From Virgibacillus sp. AGTR (GTDB taxonomy: Bacteria > Bacillota > Bacilli > Bacillales > Amphibacillaceae), in contig NZ_JAJERH010000021.1 in the NCBI RefSeq assembly GCF_016919725.2, forward strand, positions 1-57,014: a stretch of DNA of 57,014 bases, in the 5' to 3' direction. Under the pieces are notes generated by a model, which was not told the origin of the DNA, searched no databases, and saw only the letters and a program-made list of their open reading frames with translations. Position 1 is the first letter of the stretch. Every line of letters begins with the position of its first letter. Positions 17,621 through 26,914 of this stretch are shown here, one piece after another. Position numbers and translations under genes: made by a program.

Positions 17621-17650
17621 GGATTAGCTTAGTGTATTCTAAACTAATCC
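17621..17650 (-). terminator. Terminator of the Opp-hydrolase operon
   Basis: On the minus strand GGATTAGTTTAGAA and its partner AGCTAATCC form a stem followed by TATTTTATT, just after the stop of the last operon gene at 17665. Confidence 0.7.
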
Positions 17651-17664
17651 AATCACGAATCTTC

Positions 17665-18489
17665 TTAGCCTTCTAATTCCAACACATAAAAAGCATCATC
17701 TATTTCTTTAGCAAGGTTCTTTGTCTGCCATTCGCTATTGTTTCCAACGCAAGCACAAATCATAGTAGTTTTATCCGTTTGTTCTACTTTTCGGTAATGG
17801 ACATGTCCCATGATGCCATAGCGCACATCATACTTATCGTACAATGTGCTGTATAATTCACTTCCTAGAAAGGCATTAAAATACGCCCATTTTTTATTTG
17901 GCATTGGAACCGTGAAGCTGGCATGCGATAGCATATGGGTCATCATGATAATTTTTTTGTCTTTATATGCTTCTAAGTCCTCACTTATTTTTTGATAAAA
18001 ATGCTCGTGCATGTCAATGTTTGACCTGCCCCAACTTGTATAAATAAAGTCCTGCCAGGTTCGATTCATATAATGTCCTTTATCAAATTCTGTTACAGAA
18101 AAGGAGGAATCTCCGAATGAGTAATCATACCATCCAGAATCGCCAATGACGACCCACTCTTCATTCAATACATAAGGTTCGTTCGAAAGGCAACCATGCC
18201 ATGCCTTGTAAGCCTTGTAAATCTCCCATGTATCAGTTACCTGATTCTCTTTAGACCAATAATCATGATTACCTGGCACGAAAAGTACTTTAATATTGCT
18301 CCATGCTTCTAAATCATTTAAAAAGGGAATACTTATCTGATAATCGTTGGAGATATCACCTGCTATCAATAAAATATCAATTGCTTCCTTTTGTATCTTT
18401 TTATACAAAATTTCTATATAGCTCGTATTAGCAGGAACCATCTCACGATTAACATCAATATGTAAATCAGATATGATGCCTAGTCTCAT
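17665..18489 (-). CDS. Calcineurin-like metallophosphoesterase
   Basis: A 274-aa cytoplasmic enzyme of the PF00149 superfamily. All metal-binding motifs are present: ISDLHID at residues 5-11, GDISND near 45, PGNHDYW near 77, THMLSH near 173 and GHVHY near 225. It should hydrolyse a phosphomonoester or diester with two metals. It is the last gene of the operon, 16 bases after the oppF-like ATPase, so it is likely to act on something brought in by that transporter. Exact substrate unknown. Confidence 0.85.
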   Translation of the reverse strand: MRLGIISDLHIDVNREMVPANTSYIEILYKKIQKEAIDILLIAGDISNDYQISIPFLNDLEAWSNIKVLFVPGNHDYWSKENQVTDTWEIYKAYKAWHGCLSNEPYVLNEEWVVIGDSGWYDYSFGDSSFSVTEFDKGHYMNRTWQDFIYTSWGRSNIDMHEHFYQKISEDLEAYKDKKIIMMTHMLSHASFTVPMPNKKWAYFNAFLGSELYSTLYDKYDVRYGIMGHVHYRKVEQTDKTTMICACVGNNSEWQTKNLAKEIDDAFYVLELEG

Positions 18490-18505
18490 ATTTAATTCCT
18501 CCTTA

Positions 18506-19495
18506 TTAGCTTGTTTGGTGTTCAGGCTCTTGGGTATATAAATGACATGTTACTTGGTAGCCCGCACGCATTGTATGGACTACTGGTTTCACGCTTTTAC
18601 AACTATCCATCGCTTTGGCACATCTCGTATGAAAAGGACATCCAGTAGGTGGGTTACTCGGGTCCGGGAGCTCACCTGCTAGTGGAATGCGTTCCTCATC
18701 TACATCAAGGTGCGGAATGGCGGAAAATAAGGCTTCCGCATATGGATGTTTCGGATTTGTCCCTATATCCTCGGTGCTACCCAACTCCACGATTTCTCCC
18801 AAGTACATGATAGCAATACGATCACAGAAATATTGCACCACATTTAAATCATGCGAAATAAACAGATACGTAAGATTATATTTTTTCTGCAATTTAGTTA
18901 ACAGATTCAAAATTTGAGCTTGAACGGAGACATCGAGCGCTGATACTCCTTCATCAATGACAATAAATTCAGGATCCAAAACTAATGCGGAGGCAATAGC
19001 AACACGCTGTCTTTGCCCTCCGCTGAGCTCATGTGGAAAACGGTCTAAGAAAGATGTATCTAAGCCAACGTCATGGATGGTTTCAAGAATTTTTTCCTCG
19101 CGTGAAGCTTTATCTCCGATATGATGAATTTCTAAGGGCTCATGCAAGATCCATTCAATCGTTTTCTTTGGATTGAGGGAGGCGTAAGGGTCTTGAAAGA
19201 CAATTTGAACTTTTTTTCGCCAACTCTTTAATTGTTGCTTTGTAAATGTGGTAACATCTGTACCTTGGTAATAAATCGATCCGCTAGTTTGCTTTAATAA
19301 TTGTAAAATGACCTGCCCCGTCGTGGATTTACCAGAGCCACTTTCACCAACTAACCCGAAGGATTCCCCTTCGTACAAGGAAAAGGAGACACCATTCATT
19401 GCTTTTACCACAGAAGGCTGATCATCAAAGATGGAACGTCTATTTTGTTTGTAATGCTTATGCACATTGTGTAATTCAATGAATGGTGCTGACAT
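18506..19495 (-). CDS. Oligopeptide-type ABC transporter ATPase (OppF/DppF)
   Basis: A 329-aa ATP-binding subunit. Walker A GESGSGKST near residue 51, the Q-loop VFQDPYASLNPKKT, signature LSGGQRQRVAIA, Walker B FIVIDEGVSALD, and the C-terminal oligopeptide-family extension with its Cys set (GCPFHTRCAKAMDSC). The extension is specific to Opp/Dpp importers and may bind an Fe-S cluster in some. It overlaps the oppD-like gene by 20 bases. Confidence 0.9.
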   Translation of the reverse strand: MSAPFIELHNVHKHYKQNRRSIFDDQPSVVKAMNGVSFSLYEGESFGLVGESGSGKSTTGQVILQLLKQTSGSIYYQGTDVTTFTKQQLKSWRKKVQIVFQDPYASLNPKKTIEWILHEPLEIHHIGDKASREEKILETIHDVGLDTSFLDRFPHELSGGQRQRVAIASALVLDPEFIVIDEGVSALDVSVQAQILNLLTKLQKKYNLTYLFISHDLNVVQYFCDRIAIMYLGEIVELGSTEDIGTNPKHPYAEALFSAIPHLDVDEERIPLAGELPDPSNPPTGCPFHTRCAKAMDSCKSVKPVVHTMRAGYQVTCHLYTQEPEHQTS

Positions 19496-20471
19496 GTTTG
19501 ACTTCCTCCTTCGTATACAGATGGCAGGATACTGCTTGATTTTCTACATAAACTTCGTCTGGAAAATGGGTATGACAGATATCCATACGATGAGCACAAC
19601 GATCGGCGAAAGGACAGCCTCTTTTACGCTCCTTTAAGCCAGGTACATTTCCTGGGATGGTGTACAATTCTTGCCCTCGTTTCGTATGATCAGGAATCGA
19701 CTGAATAAGTCCTTTCGTATATGGATGCTTAGGCTCATACAAAATGTCTGCTACTTTACCTTGTTCCACCACACGGCCTGCATACATTACGACGACACGG
19801 TCACACACCTGACGTATGACGCCTAAATCGTGTGAGATAAAAATAAGGGAGCTGTTTCTCGTGTTTTTAATATTTTTAAATAGATCTAATATCTGAGCCT
19901 GAATCGTGACATCTAATGCTGTGGTTGGTTCATCCGCAATGATTAATTGCGGGGAAGCAATTAGTGCAATCGCTATAACGATACGTTGCCTCATTCCTCC
20001 TGAAAGTTGATGAGGGTATGACTTATAAAGTGCTTCTGCTCGAGGAAGGCCAACTTCCTTCATAAGTGCAATAGTCTTTTCCTTCATTTCCTTCTTGGAA
20101 TAGGATCGATGTTGTTTTAATACCTCTGCAATTTGTTTCCCTACTGTTAGTAAGGGATTCAAGGATGTCATTGGTTCTTGAGAAATCATGGAAATCGCAT
20201 CACCACGGATTTTTTGCCATTGTTTTTCCTTCATTGTTACTAAATTTGTTTCACGGAAGGTGATACTTCCTTGTTTAACACTTGCATTTTCGGGTAAGAT
20301 TCCCATAATTGCTTTTGAAGTTAAGCTTTTACCACAGCCAGATTCTCCAACAATACCTAGTACTTCATTTGGATAAACGTTAAAGGAAACATGATTAATG
20401 GCGTTATAGTCTCCATCTTGAAAATGAAACGCAACATCTAGATTTTCTATGGATAATAAAGGAGTACTCAC
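19476..20471 (-). CDS. Oligopeptide-type ABC transporter ATPase (OppD/DppD)
   Basis: A 331-aa partner ATPase. Walker A GESGCGKS near residue 41, Q-loop MISQEPMTSLNPL, signature LSGGMRQR, Walker B LIIADEPTTALD, and the C-terminal GCPFADRCAHRMDIC extension. With the F-type subunit it forms the heterodimeric motor. Its start lies 12 bases past the stop of the C-type permease. Confidence 0.9.
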   Translation of the reverse strand: MSTPLLSIENLDVAFHFQDGDYNAINHVSFNVYPNEVLGIVGESGCGKSLTSKAIMGILPENASVKQGSITFRETNLVTMKEKQWQKIRGDAISMISQEPMTSLNPLLTVGKQIAEVLKQHRSYSKKEMKEKTIALMKEVGLPRAEALYKSYPHQLSGGMRQRIVIAIALIASPQLIIADEPTTALDVTIQAQILDLFKNIKNTRNSSLIFISHDLGVIRQVCDRVVVMYAGRVVEQGKVADILYEPKHPYTKGLIQSIPDHTKRGQELYTIPGNVPGLKERKRGCPFADRCAHRMDICHTHFPDEVYVENQAVSCHLYTKEEVKHVSTIH

Positions 20472-20483
20472 TCTTTCAACCTC

Positions 20484-21293
20484 CTAGGCTTTTGTATCTT
20501 GCTTATCTCGGATGCCGTCCCCTAGTAAATTAAATCCTAGCACCATCATGGTGATGATGACACCGACGATAATCACATACCAAGGTGCTGTTACAATAAA
20601 TGGCTGTGCTTCTTTTAACATACGCCCCCAGCTAGGATCTGGCGGTTGTACACCTAACCCGAGATAACTAAGGCCAGACTCTCCTAAAATAGCTCCGGAA
20701 AAACTTAACGTAGCTGCCACTAGAATAGGAGAGAAGGCATTAGGTAAAATATGATGATAAATAATGCGTAATGCTCCAGCACCTTTGGCAACACTTGCTT
20801 TGACAAAATCATATGTCTTGTATTGAATAAAACTACTCCGAATAATTCTTGTAAAACCAGGTACACTCATAATCCCGATCGCAATAATGGTGTTTTTTAA
20901 CCCAGGCTCAAATACTGAAATAAGCATGATGGCTAGTAAAATACCAGGGAAGGCAAGCATCGCATCAATGAATCGCATAATGATTTCATCCACCCAACCA
21001 CCAAAATATCCAGCACTTGCTCCTAAAATAAATCCGAACATAAGTCCGATAAATACAGAAGATGTTCCGATAAGAAAAGCTGTTTGCGCTCCTTGCATTA
21101 CTCTACTTAGAATATCTCTTCCGAAATTATCGGTTCCGAATGGGTGAGAGAAGGAAGGAGCTTCTAAGCGGCTACCTGTATTCATTTCATTCGGACCAAA
21201 AGGTGTATAGAAAAAACTGATGATCATCATCGTCATTAAACAAATGACAAGGACAATGCCAATTCTCCACGGAATGCTCTGTGACTTTTTCAT
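20484..21293 (-). CDS. Oligopeptide-type ABC transporter permease (OppC/DppC)
   Basis: A 269-aa membrane protein with about six hydrophobic segments. The N-terminal part ends in SHPFGTDNFGRDILSRVM, the OppC_N mark; the binding-protein-dependent transport loop is GAGALRIIYHHILPNAFSPI near residue 185. It pairs with the OppB-like subunit whose gene ends four bases upstream. Confidence 0.9.
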   Translation of the reverse strand: MKKSQSIPWRIGIVLVICLMTMMIISFFYTPFGPNEMNTGSRLEAPSFSHPFGTDNFGRDILSRVMQGAQTAFLIGTSSVFIGLMFGFILGASAGYFGGWVDEIIMRFIDAMLAFPGILLAIMLISVFEPGLKNTIIAIGIMSVPGFTRIIRSSFIQYKTYDFVKASVAKGAGALRIIYHHILPNAFSPILVAATLSFSGAILGESGLSYLGLGVQPPDPSWGRMLKEAQPFIVTAPWYVIIVGVIITMMVLGFNLLGDGIRDKQDTKA

Positions 21294-21297
21294 GGCT

Positions 21298-22242
21298 TCA
21301 CCCCTTCGCTCTTATTCGTGGATCAATCACTTTGTATAATAGGTCCACGATAAAGTTAATCGTAATAACGAGCACTGCAATATATAAAACCATCGATTGC
21401 ACCAGTGGGAAATCCCTTGAAGAAATGGATTCAATCAACAGATTACCAAGTCCAGGTAATGCAAATACATTTTCAATAATAATACTGCCGCCCAATGTAT
21501 CGGCGATGGTTAAGCCTAAGATCGTAATAACAGGGATAAGGGCGTTACGTAATATATGCCCATACATAATTTTTCTTTCGGTTAATCCTTTGCATCTAGC
21601 GGTTCGAACGTATTCCATGTTGGCTTGGTCTAGTATGGTGTTTCGCAAATATCGAATGATCACCGCAATATTGGAGATGGCAATAACCAAGGATGGCAAA
21701 AACAATGCCCGTAAAGCTCCAAAGAAGTCTTCCGACCATGGGACATACCCATAGGTCGGAAACAAACTTAGGATCACTCCGAAGACCAAAATCAAGATAA
21801 ATCCAAACCAAAAGGATGGTATAGCAATACCAAGCTGCGTCATGATCGACAATACGACGGAGATCCACTTACCTTTTGTGCGTGCAATCAAGATACCTAA
21901 AGGAATACCAATGATAATCGTTAACAGAATAGACAGGATACCTAATGAAAAAGTGACAGGTATTCGATCCACTAAAATGTCGCTGACGGGCAACTGATAC
22001 TTTAATGATTCACCTAAATCCGCCTGAAAAAGACCAGTTACCCAATCTACATATCGCTCAGTAGCTTGTTTGTCTAAACCTAGCTCTTGTTCTAATTGTT
22101 GAATCTGAGCTTGTTCTGCTTCGATCCCTAGAATAATATGTGCTGGATTACCAGGTAATAATTGAAAGACAAAGAAAATAATGATTGAGACTAATGTCAT
22201 CGTTGCAACAAAGGTAGCTAATTTGTAAAGAATATATCTCAA
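21298..22242 (-). CDS. Oligopeptide-type ABC transporter permease (OppB/DppB)
   Basis: A 314-aa membrane protein starting MRYILYKLATF, with FQLLPGNPAH after the first segment and the EAA-like loop RTARCKGLTERKIMYGHILR near 232. This order, B then C then D then F after the binding protein, is the standard Opp/Dpp arrangement. The substrate could be di/oligopeptides, nickel chelates or modified sugars; the sequence does not say which. Confidence 0.9.
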   Translation of the reverse strand: MRYILYKLATFVATMTLVSIIIFFVFQLLPGNPAHIILGIEAEQAQIQQLEQELGLDKQATERYVDWVTGLFQADLGESLKYQLPVSDILVDRIPVTFSLGILSILLTIIIGIPLGILIARTKGKWISVVLSIMTQLGIAIPSFWFGFILILVFGVILSLFPTYGYVPWSEDFFGALRALFLPSLVIAISNIAVIIRYLRNTILDQANMEYVRTARCKGLTERKIMYGHILRNALIPVITILGLTIADTLGGSIIIENVFALPGLGNLLIESISSRDFPLVQSMVLYIAVLVITINFIVDLLYKVIDPRIRAKG

Positions 22243-22261
22243 TGTTTAGCCTCCTAAATGA

Positions 22262-23812
22262 CTATTCCGTATAGTGTAGGTCCTCTAAGTTGAACTTTTG
22301 AATAGGATACATGTTTAATCCTTCTAAATGATTACTCATAGCAATGGTACGATCTGGATCACTAATGAATACAGAGACCGCATCTTCTGTTAGCAAGCGT
22401 TGTGCTTCTTTATAATGAGCAGCAATATCTTTTTCATCTGTTGCACGTAAGGCTTGATCAATCAGTTCATCATATGCTTCATTGTCATAATTCACAAAGT
22501 TACGCTCGTAATCATTAACATACCTTCTTAAAATTTTGTACGGATCTAATTTACCAGTAAAACCGATAATGGTCGTATCGTATTGTTCGTTTTGGTAAAC
22601 ATCTTCTAACCATGTACTGAATTCGATCATTTTAATTTCTACATCAATGCCTACTTGGCTTAATTGCTCGGCGATAACTTGAGCAGTATCGACGTGAAAT
22701 TGATAATCAGATGGGACGGTTAATTCCATTTGAAAACCGTCGTTATAGCCAGCTTCTGCTAAAAGGGATTTTGCTTTTTCGATATTAGTAGCATAATAGT
22801 CTTCTAAACCTGGCTCATAATAAAATTCCATGGCAGGACTGAAGTTAGATCCTAGCTTTGTACCATTACCTTCAGAAACCGTATCAATAATCGTGTCTTT
22901 ATCGATTGCTAGGTTAATCGCTTGACGTACTTTTAGATCACTGTAGGGCTCTACATCATTATTTAAAGCGAGTAATTGCACCATGTTTTGTGGGCCAGAA
23001 ACCGTATTGATGGAATCGCCTAATTGGGTAAGACCTTGCTGTGTGACACCAGGGAGGACGTCAATTTCACCTGCCTGCATGGCTAATACAGAAGACTCTT
23101 GGTCTGGCATGATTTTGAATTGTACCTCATCTATTTGCGGTATTTTTTCATGATTATAGTAGTTTTCATTTTTCACTAGACGTAATTCTTGACCAACTTT
23201 GTATGCTTCAAACTTAAATGGACCAGCACCAATAGGCTTTGAACTTTGTTCTTCATAATCAGAAGGAACAATTGCGACAATATTTGCTGCTAAAAAGGCA
23301 GAATTCTTCTCTTTTAAATGAAAAATCACTTCATAATCTGATGGAGCTTCGATGGAATCAATGACTGCAAATTCAGCAACAATTGGCTCGCCTCCATTCA
23401 TGCCTGCAAGTGTTTCATAGGAAGCAACGACATCCTCTGACGTTAATTCAGACCCATCATGGAATTGGACACCTTCATTTAAGGTGAACGTATAAGTAAG
23501 ACCATCTTCTGAGATATCGTAGGATTTAGCAATCGCTCCGACTAACTCTCCTTTTGGATTTGTATCTAATAATCCGTCAAATACATTGTCCATCATAGAA
23601 CCAGTATCGGTTGCGGCAGATTTATAAGGATCTAGGTTGTCGATTTCGGTACTCATGGCAATACGGACAACGCTTGATCCAGTTGCTTCCTTCGTTTCAG
23701 GCTTTGCAGCATTCGCATCTTTGCCTTCTTCATTCTGTGAATTCGAACACCCAACTAAAACAAAAGCAATTACAAAAACAAGTAAAAAAGCAATGAACAA
23801 CTTTTTTTTCAT
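22262..23812 (-). CDS. Oligopeptide-type ABC transporter solute-binding lipoprotein (family 5)
   Basis: A 516-aa SBP_bac_5 protein. The signal peptide runs MKKKLFIAFLLV to the lipobox LVGC near residue 22. The mature part shows EIDNLDPYKSAATDTGS, LNEGVQFHDGSELTSEDV and VRQAINLAIDKDTI, all hallmarks of this family. ATG at 23812 is preferred because GGAGGTA precedes it. It starts 15 bases after the YhfI-like gene. It defines what the importer takes up, but ligand specificity cannot be read from sequence. Confidence 0.9.
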   Translation of the reverse strand: MKKKLFIAFLLVFVIAFVLVGCSNSQNEEGKDANAAKPETKEATGSSVVRIAMSTEIDNLDPYKSAATDTGSMMDNVFDGLLDTNPKGELVGAIAKSYDISEDGLTYTFTLNEGVQFHDGSELTSEDVVASYETLAGMNGGEPIVAEFAVIDSIEAPSDYEVIFHLKEKNSAFLAANIVAIVPSDYEEQSSKPIGAGPFKFEAYKVGQELRLVKNENYYNHEKIPQIDEVQFKIMPDQESSVLAMQAGEIDVLPGVTQQGLTQLGDSINTVSGPQNMVQLLALNNDVEPYSDLKVRQAINLAIDKDTIIDTVSEGNGTKLGSNFSPAMEFYYEPGLEDYYATNIEKAKSLLAEAGYNDGFQMELTVPSDYQFHVDTAQVIAEQLSQVGIDVEIKMIEFSTWLEDVYQNEQYDTTIIGFTGKLDPYKILRRYVNDYERNFVNYDNEAYDELIDQALRATDEKDIAAHYKEAQRLLTEDAVSVFISDPDRTIAMSNHLEGLNMYPIQKFNLEDLHYTE

Positions 23813-23827
23813 AAGTAGTACCTCCAA

Positions 23828-24562
23828 TTAAATGGTGATGGTTAAATGTTCATGTGCTGTTTGCACATTTTTCTGAGATAAAGCTTCAATTTCCTCGGCC
23901 AGTTTACGGATCTGCCCAAAATGGGGTAAGTGTGTGATGACCACCTTTCTTGCTTTAGATTTTGTAATAATAGTACTTACATCTGTTGTATTAAGATGTC
24001 CTTTGATTTTGCGATATTGTGCTTCGTAAAAGCTACATTCAATGATTAAGAGATCTGCGCTTTGGGAGAACTCAATAATGGCATCACAATATCCGGTATC
24101 AGCGGAGTAAACCAAGCTAGACCCTTGTGGATTGGTGACTTTCATAGCACAGCAAGGAATTTCATGTTTGTTCTCCGAAAACGTGACGTGAAGATCACCA
24201 ACGAAGATATGATCGGTTAATTGAAGCTGATGAACGCTGACTATTCCTGGATATTCGAATGACAAAGAAGCAATATCTTCAGCATAGATATAAATATCTA
24301 GTGGTCTAGTACGGTTTCCTAACTGAGTTTGAATTAACATTGCGTATTCCAAGCTATAAATATCAGCCATGTGATCAGTATGAGTATGACTAATAAATAC
24401 TGCATCTAAGTCTTCTAAGCTGATGTGATTTTGTAGTTTGGCAAGAGCGCCACTTCCGCAATCTAGTAAAATATTGGTGTCATTCTCTTGAACTAAATAG
24501 CAAGAGGTAGCCTCATTTACCTCAGGGTAGGCGCCCCAGTATCCTATTGTTGTAACTTGCAC
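23828..24562 (-). CDS. yhfI: YhfI-like metallo-beta-lactamase-fold hydrolase
   Basis: A 244-aa cytoplasmic protein of the RNase Z/PhnP-like branch. The metal motif is SHTHTDHMAD near residues 58-67, then VYSADTGYCD, IIECSF and VITHLPHFG. Length and the opening MQVTTIGYWGAYPEV agree with my memory of B. subtilis YhfI. I use GTG at 24562 because GGAGTGAGAAG lies just upstream; an ATG at 24586 would add eight residues without a ribosome site. Enzymes of this branch cleave phosphodiesters. Its place between the RpiR regulator and the transporter suggests a role in processing the imported compound. Substrate unknown. Confidence 0.8.
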   Translation of the reverse strand: MQVTTIGYWGAYPEVNEATSCYLVQENDTNILLDCGSGALAKLQNHISLEDLDAVFISHTHTDHMADIYSLEYAMLIQTQLGNRTRPLDIYIYAEDIASLSFEYPGIVSVHQLQLTDHIFVGDLHVTFSENKHEIPCCAMKVTNPQGSSLVYSADTGYCDAIIEFSQSADLLIIECSFYEAQYRKIKGHLNTTDVSTIITKSKARKVVITHLPHFGQIRKLAEEIEALSQKNVQTAHEHLTITI

Positions 24563-24591
24563 CTTCTCACTCCAGACACTTGTCAATATGA

Positions 24592-25431
24592 TTACTTATT
24601 TTTTGGATTAAACATCGCATAATAATCTTCCATATCTGCTATGTTGGTTTTGATGCGTTCACCTCCTATATAAGCTATTTCGTTGATAATGGCATTGCAA
24701 ATGGAGACCGCAGCGGTATAGGAATCTAAGAAGCTTTTAGATTTATTTTTGGCAAAAAGGGTTAGGTCTGCGTGTTGGCAGATAGGTGCTAGAGAAGAGT
24801 CCGTTAATGCGATAACGTACATCCCTTTTCTCTTTGCCACCTCTACGATCTTTAGAATCTGATAATCATAACGCGGAAAGGCACATACAAAAAGAACATC
24901 TTTCTGCTGAAAGTTTGCCGTGTATTCCGCAATCTCCCCTGGAGGAATAAACTGGCTAGTGCCAAGCATATATTTCAGTACAAATTGCATATATGAAGTA
25001 ACCGTCAAACTCATTCGCCATCCACCAATCCAGATATGCTTCGCCTCAAGCAATTTTCTAGCTGCTTGATTGATCTCTTGTTTATAGATGGAGCGGCTAG
25101 TAAGAATGATATTGTCTACCTCTTGGACGAAATGTTGCTCTAACCATGTCTCTTCCTGCATGGTCGTAGTTGCCATTAGGTTTTTCACAGCTCGATTGTC
25201 GGCACAATTATAGTTGTGAATTTCTTGCTTCATTTCTAAAAAGCTTTTGCAGCCAATTGTTTGTGCCAGACGATGTACCGTTGCTTCACTTACCGCCGAA
25301 ATTTCTGCAATTTTAGCAGCGGATAGTACAACCATTTCTTCCATATTTTCAAGGATATAATGTGCTACTTTTTGTTGAGAATGACTAAGGGAATGAAACT
25401 GCTCTTGTAATTGCTCGTATATCGTTGTCAT
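24592..25431 (-). CDS. RpiR-family transcriptional regulator (HTH + SIS)
   Basis: A 279-aa regulator. The N-terminal HTH_6 domain is complete (KIAEISAVSEATVHRLAQTI). Residues about 120-250 form a SIS domain (IWIGGWRMSLTVTSYM, DVLFVCAFPRYDYQIL, YVIALTDSS). SIS domains of this family sense phosphosugars or amino-sugar phosphates, so the operon may serve a sugar-containing or muropeptide-like compound. It overlaps the HAD gene by four bases (ATGA), so it is co-translated with it and probably autoregulates the operon. Confidence 0.88.
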   Translation of the reverse strand: MTTIYEQLQEQFHSLSHSQQKVAHYILENMEEMVVLSAAKIAEISAVSEATVHRLAQTIGCKSFLEMKQEIHNYNCADNRAVKNLMATTTMQEETWLEQHFVQEVDNIILTSRSIYKQEINQAARKLLEAKHIWIGGWRMSLTVTSYMQFVLKYMLGTSQFIPPGEIAEYTANFQQKDVLFVCAFPRYDYQILKIVEVAKRKGMYVIALTDSSLAPICQHADLTLFAKNKSKSFLDSYTAAVSICNAIINEIAYIGGERIKTNIADMEDYYAMFNPKNK

Positions 25432-26150
25432 ACAGGCATATGAACCTTTTGGAAAAGATCCTTAATATTGGCGATAGGGTCCACGTTTTTTAATTCCTCT
25501 ATCCCTTTTCTTTCATACGGATTAATCAAAACACAATCCATTCCCACCTTGTGACTGCCGATGACATCATCATAATAGTTGTCCCCAACATATAGAGATT
25601 CTTCAGGAGAAACTCCAGCTTGTTGGCAAGCATGTTGGAAAATACGTTCGTCAGGTTTCTCTATTCCAACTTCAGAAGAGATGACGACATGGTCTAAATA
25701 ATGAATGATACCCGTCTGTTGCAAGACTTCTCGAGCGGTGTTATTCCAATTAGAAATTAACCCTACTTGATAGCCAGTATTTTTTAGTTGTTTTAGGATG
25801 CTGAGTGTTTCTGGAAAAACACGCCATTCCGGTTTTTTATTGGTGATTGGCTGCGTTTCTTCCATAGGAGCTATTCCTAAATAGCTATGTAAGATGTGGT
25901 GATAGTCGTGCATAAACAATTCGCGTTTTTTTCCAAGTAACCCAGGATGTTCTCTCATAAAATATTTATCAGCTAAATGATAGGCTAATGCTATATCTTC
26001 AAGAGGAAGCGTGATCCCATGGTTCTTTAGCAGTTGTTGATACAGCTCTTCTCGATTTAAATACACAAGTGTGTAGCCTAAATCGAACCATATATACTTC
26101 TTTTTAATAGTGCAACACTCCTTTAATGGTAAAAGTTGGATTTCCTTCAT
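25428..26150 (-). CDS. HAD-superfamily hydrolase with altered motif I
   Basis: A 240-aa haloacid-dehalogenase-fold protein. Motif I reads WFDLGYTLV near residue 22: the nucleophile Asp is kept, but the second Asp, the usual acid/base of phosphatases, is Gly. Motif II ISNW, motif III EVGIEKPDERIF and motif IV VGDNYYDDVIGS are intact. It is the first gene of the operon. ATG at 26150 has a poor ribosome site. An AAAGGAGTG lies 8 bases before an ATT codon at residue 15, right before KKKYIWFDLG, so the true start may be that ATT. Activity may not be simple phosphatase. Confidence 0.8.
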   Translation of the reverse strand: MKEIQLLPLKECCTIKKKYIWFDLGYTLVYLNREELYQQLLKNHGITLPLEDIALAYHLADKYFMREHPGLLGKKRELFMHDYHHILHSYLGIAPMEETQPITNKKPEWRVFPETLSILKQLKNTGYQVGLISNWNNTAREVLQQTGIIHYLDHVVISSEVGIEKPDERIFQHACQQAGVSPEESLYVGDNYYDDVIGSHKVGMDCVLINPYERKGIEELKNVDPIANIKDLFQKVHMPV

Positions 26151-26624
26151 AAAATGAATTTACGAATTATTTCCTTCACATTGGCTAGTATAACGGATAA
26201 ATATTTTGTCGAAATAAAGCTGGTGTAAAGGTTCTGTAAATGATTTGGATGGTTGCTAAGGGTTATGTAAGTGCTTTGTGATGGTGCTAAGAGGTTGTAA
26301 CGAATTCATTCCGCATATACCACTGATTGAAGTTTCGCTTTATTTTGTGGTGCTTTGGGTCTGTCGAATTTTATTTTACGTGAGGAAACCGTCATCTTTT
26401 AGTGAAGTGCCACTCGCTATTGTTATGGATTTGAGAAAATAATGCAGTAATGGAAGGTAAGGTTGCTTTTCTAATGCATTTTTTGTTGAACTTGTTTACA
26501 CGGATTAGGAGATACAAGCCTTCGTTTTATTGATATTGCTAAATATGAAAGAATACATTTATAATAGAGTGTATTAGAAGAATAAGGAATAATTAGGAAA
26601 TAATGTTCGTGATAGGAGGGAAGT
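26151..26624. other. Intergenic stretch with tandem 31-base repeat and element scrap
   Basis: On the minus strand TATACT (RC of 26186-26191) is a possible -10 for the HAD-led operon. Two imperfect tandem copies of a 31-base unit beginning GGTT.TGTAA and ending GCTAAG lie at 26230-26260 and 26261-26291. The end CACTGATTGAAGTTTC of the omega-RNA-like repeat survives at 26321-26343. A possible weak hairpin with T-run lies near 26443-26486. The ribosome site AGGAGGGA precedes the next gene. Confidence 0.45.
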
Positions 26625-26807
26625 ATGTTTAAATACAACATTGGATTTCCAATACTTTTGTTTGTTACTATAACATTAAAGCAATTCTTCTTTAATAATT
26701 ATATTAATTGGATAGATAATATTGGCCTTTCCATTTTAGTATTTTTATTTTATAACTTTTGGGAATGGTCAAAAAAATCATATCAATGGCATAAAGATAA
26801 AAACTAG
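26625..26807 (+). CDS. Small membrane protein, 60 aa
   Basis: Starts at ATG behind GATAGGAGGGA. Two hydrophobic segments (residues about 5-25 and 31-47) flank a short polar loop, and the tail WSKKSYQWHKDKN is positively charged. I recognise no family. The strong ribosome site and membrane-like pattern argue for a real gene. Promoter not obvious. Confidence 0.6.
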   Translation: MFKYNIGFPILLFVTITLKQFFFNNYINWIDNIGLSILVFLFYNFWEWSKKSYQWHKDKN

Positions 26808-26914
26808 AATAGTAGCTTGGCTTTTAGCAAATACGTACTGGTGCAAACAGAATTGTGTCTGTATTATTTAAACTGCCCATAACACTTAATAAGTAGTATC
26901 AATGAGGTGGTAAT

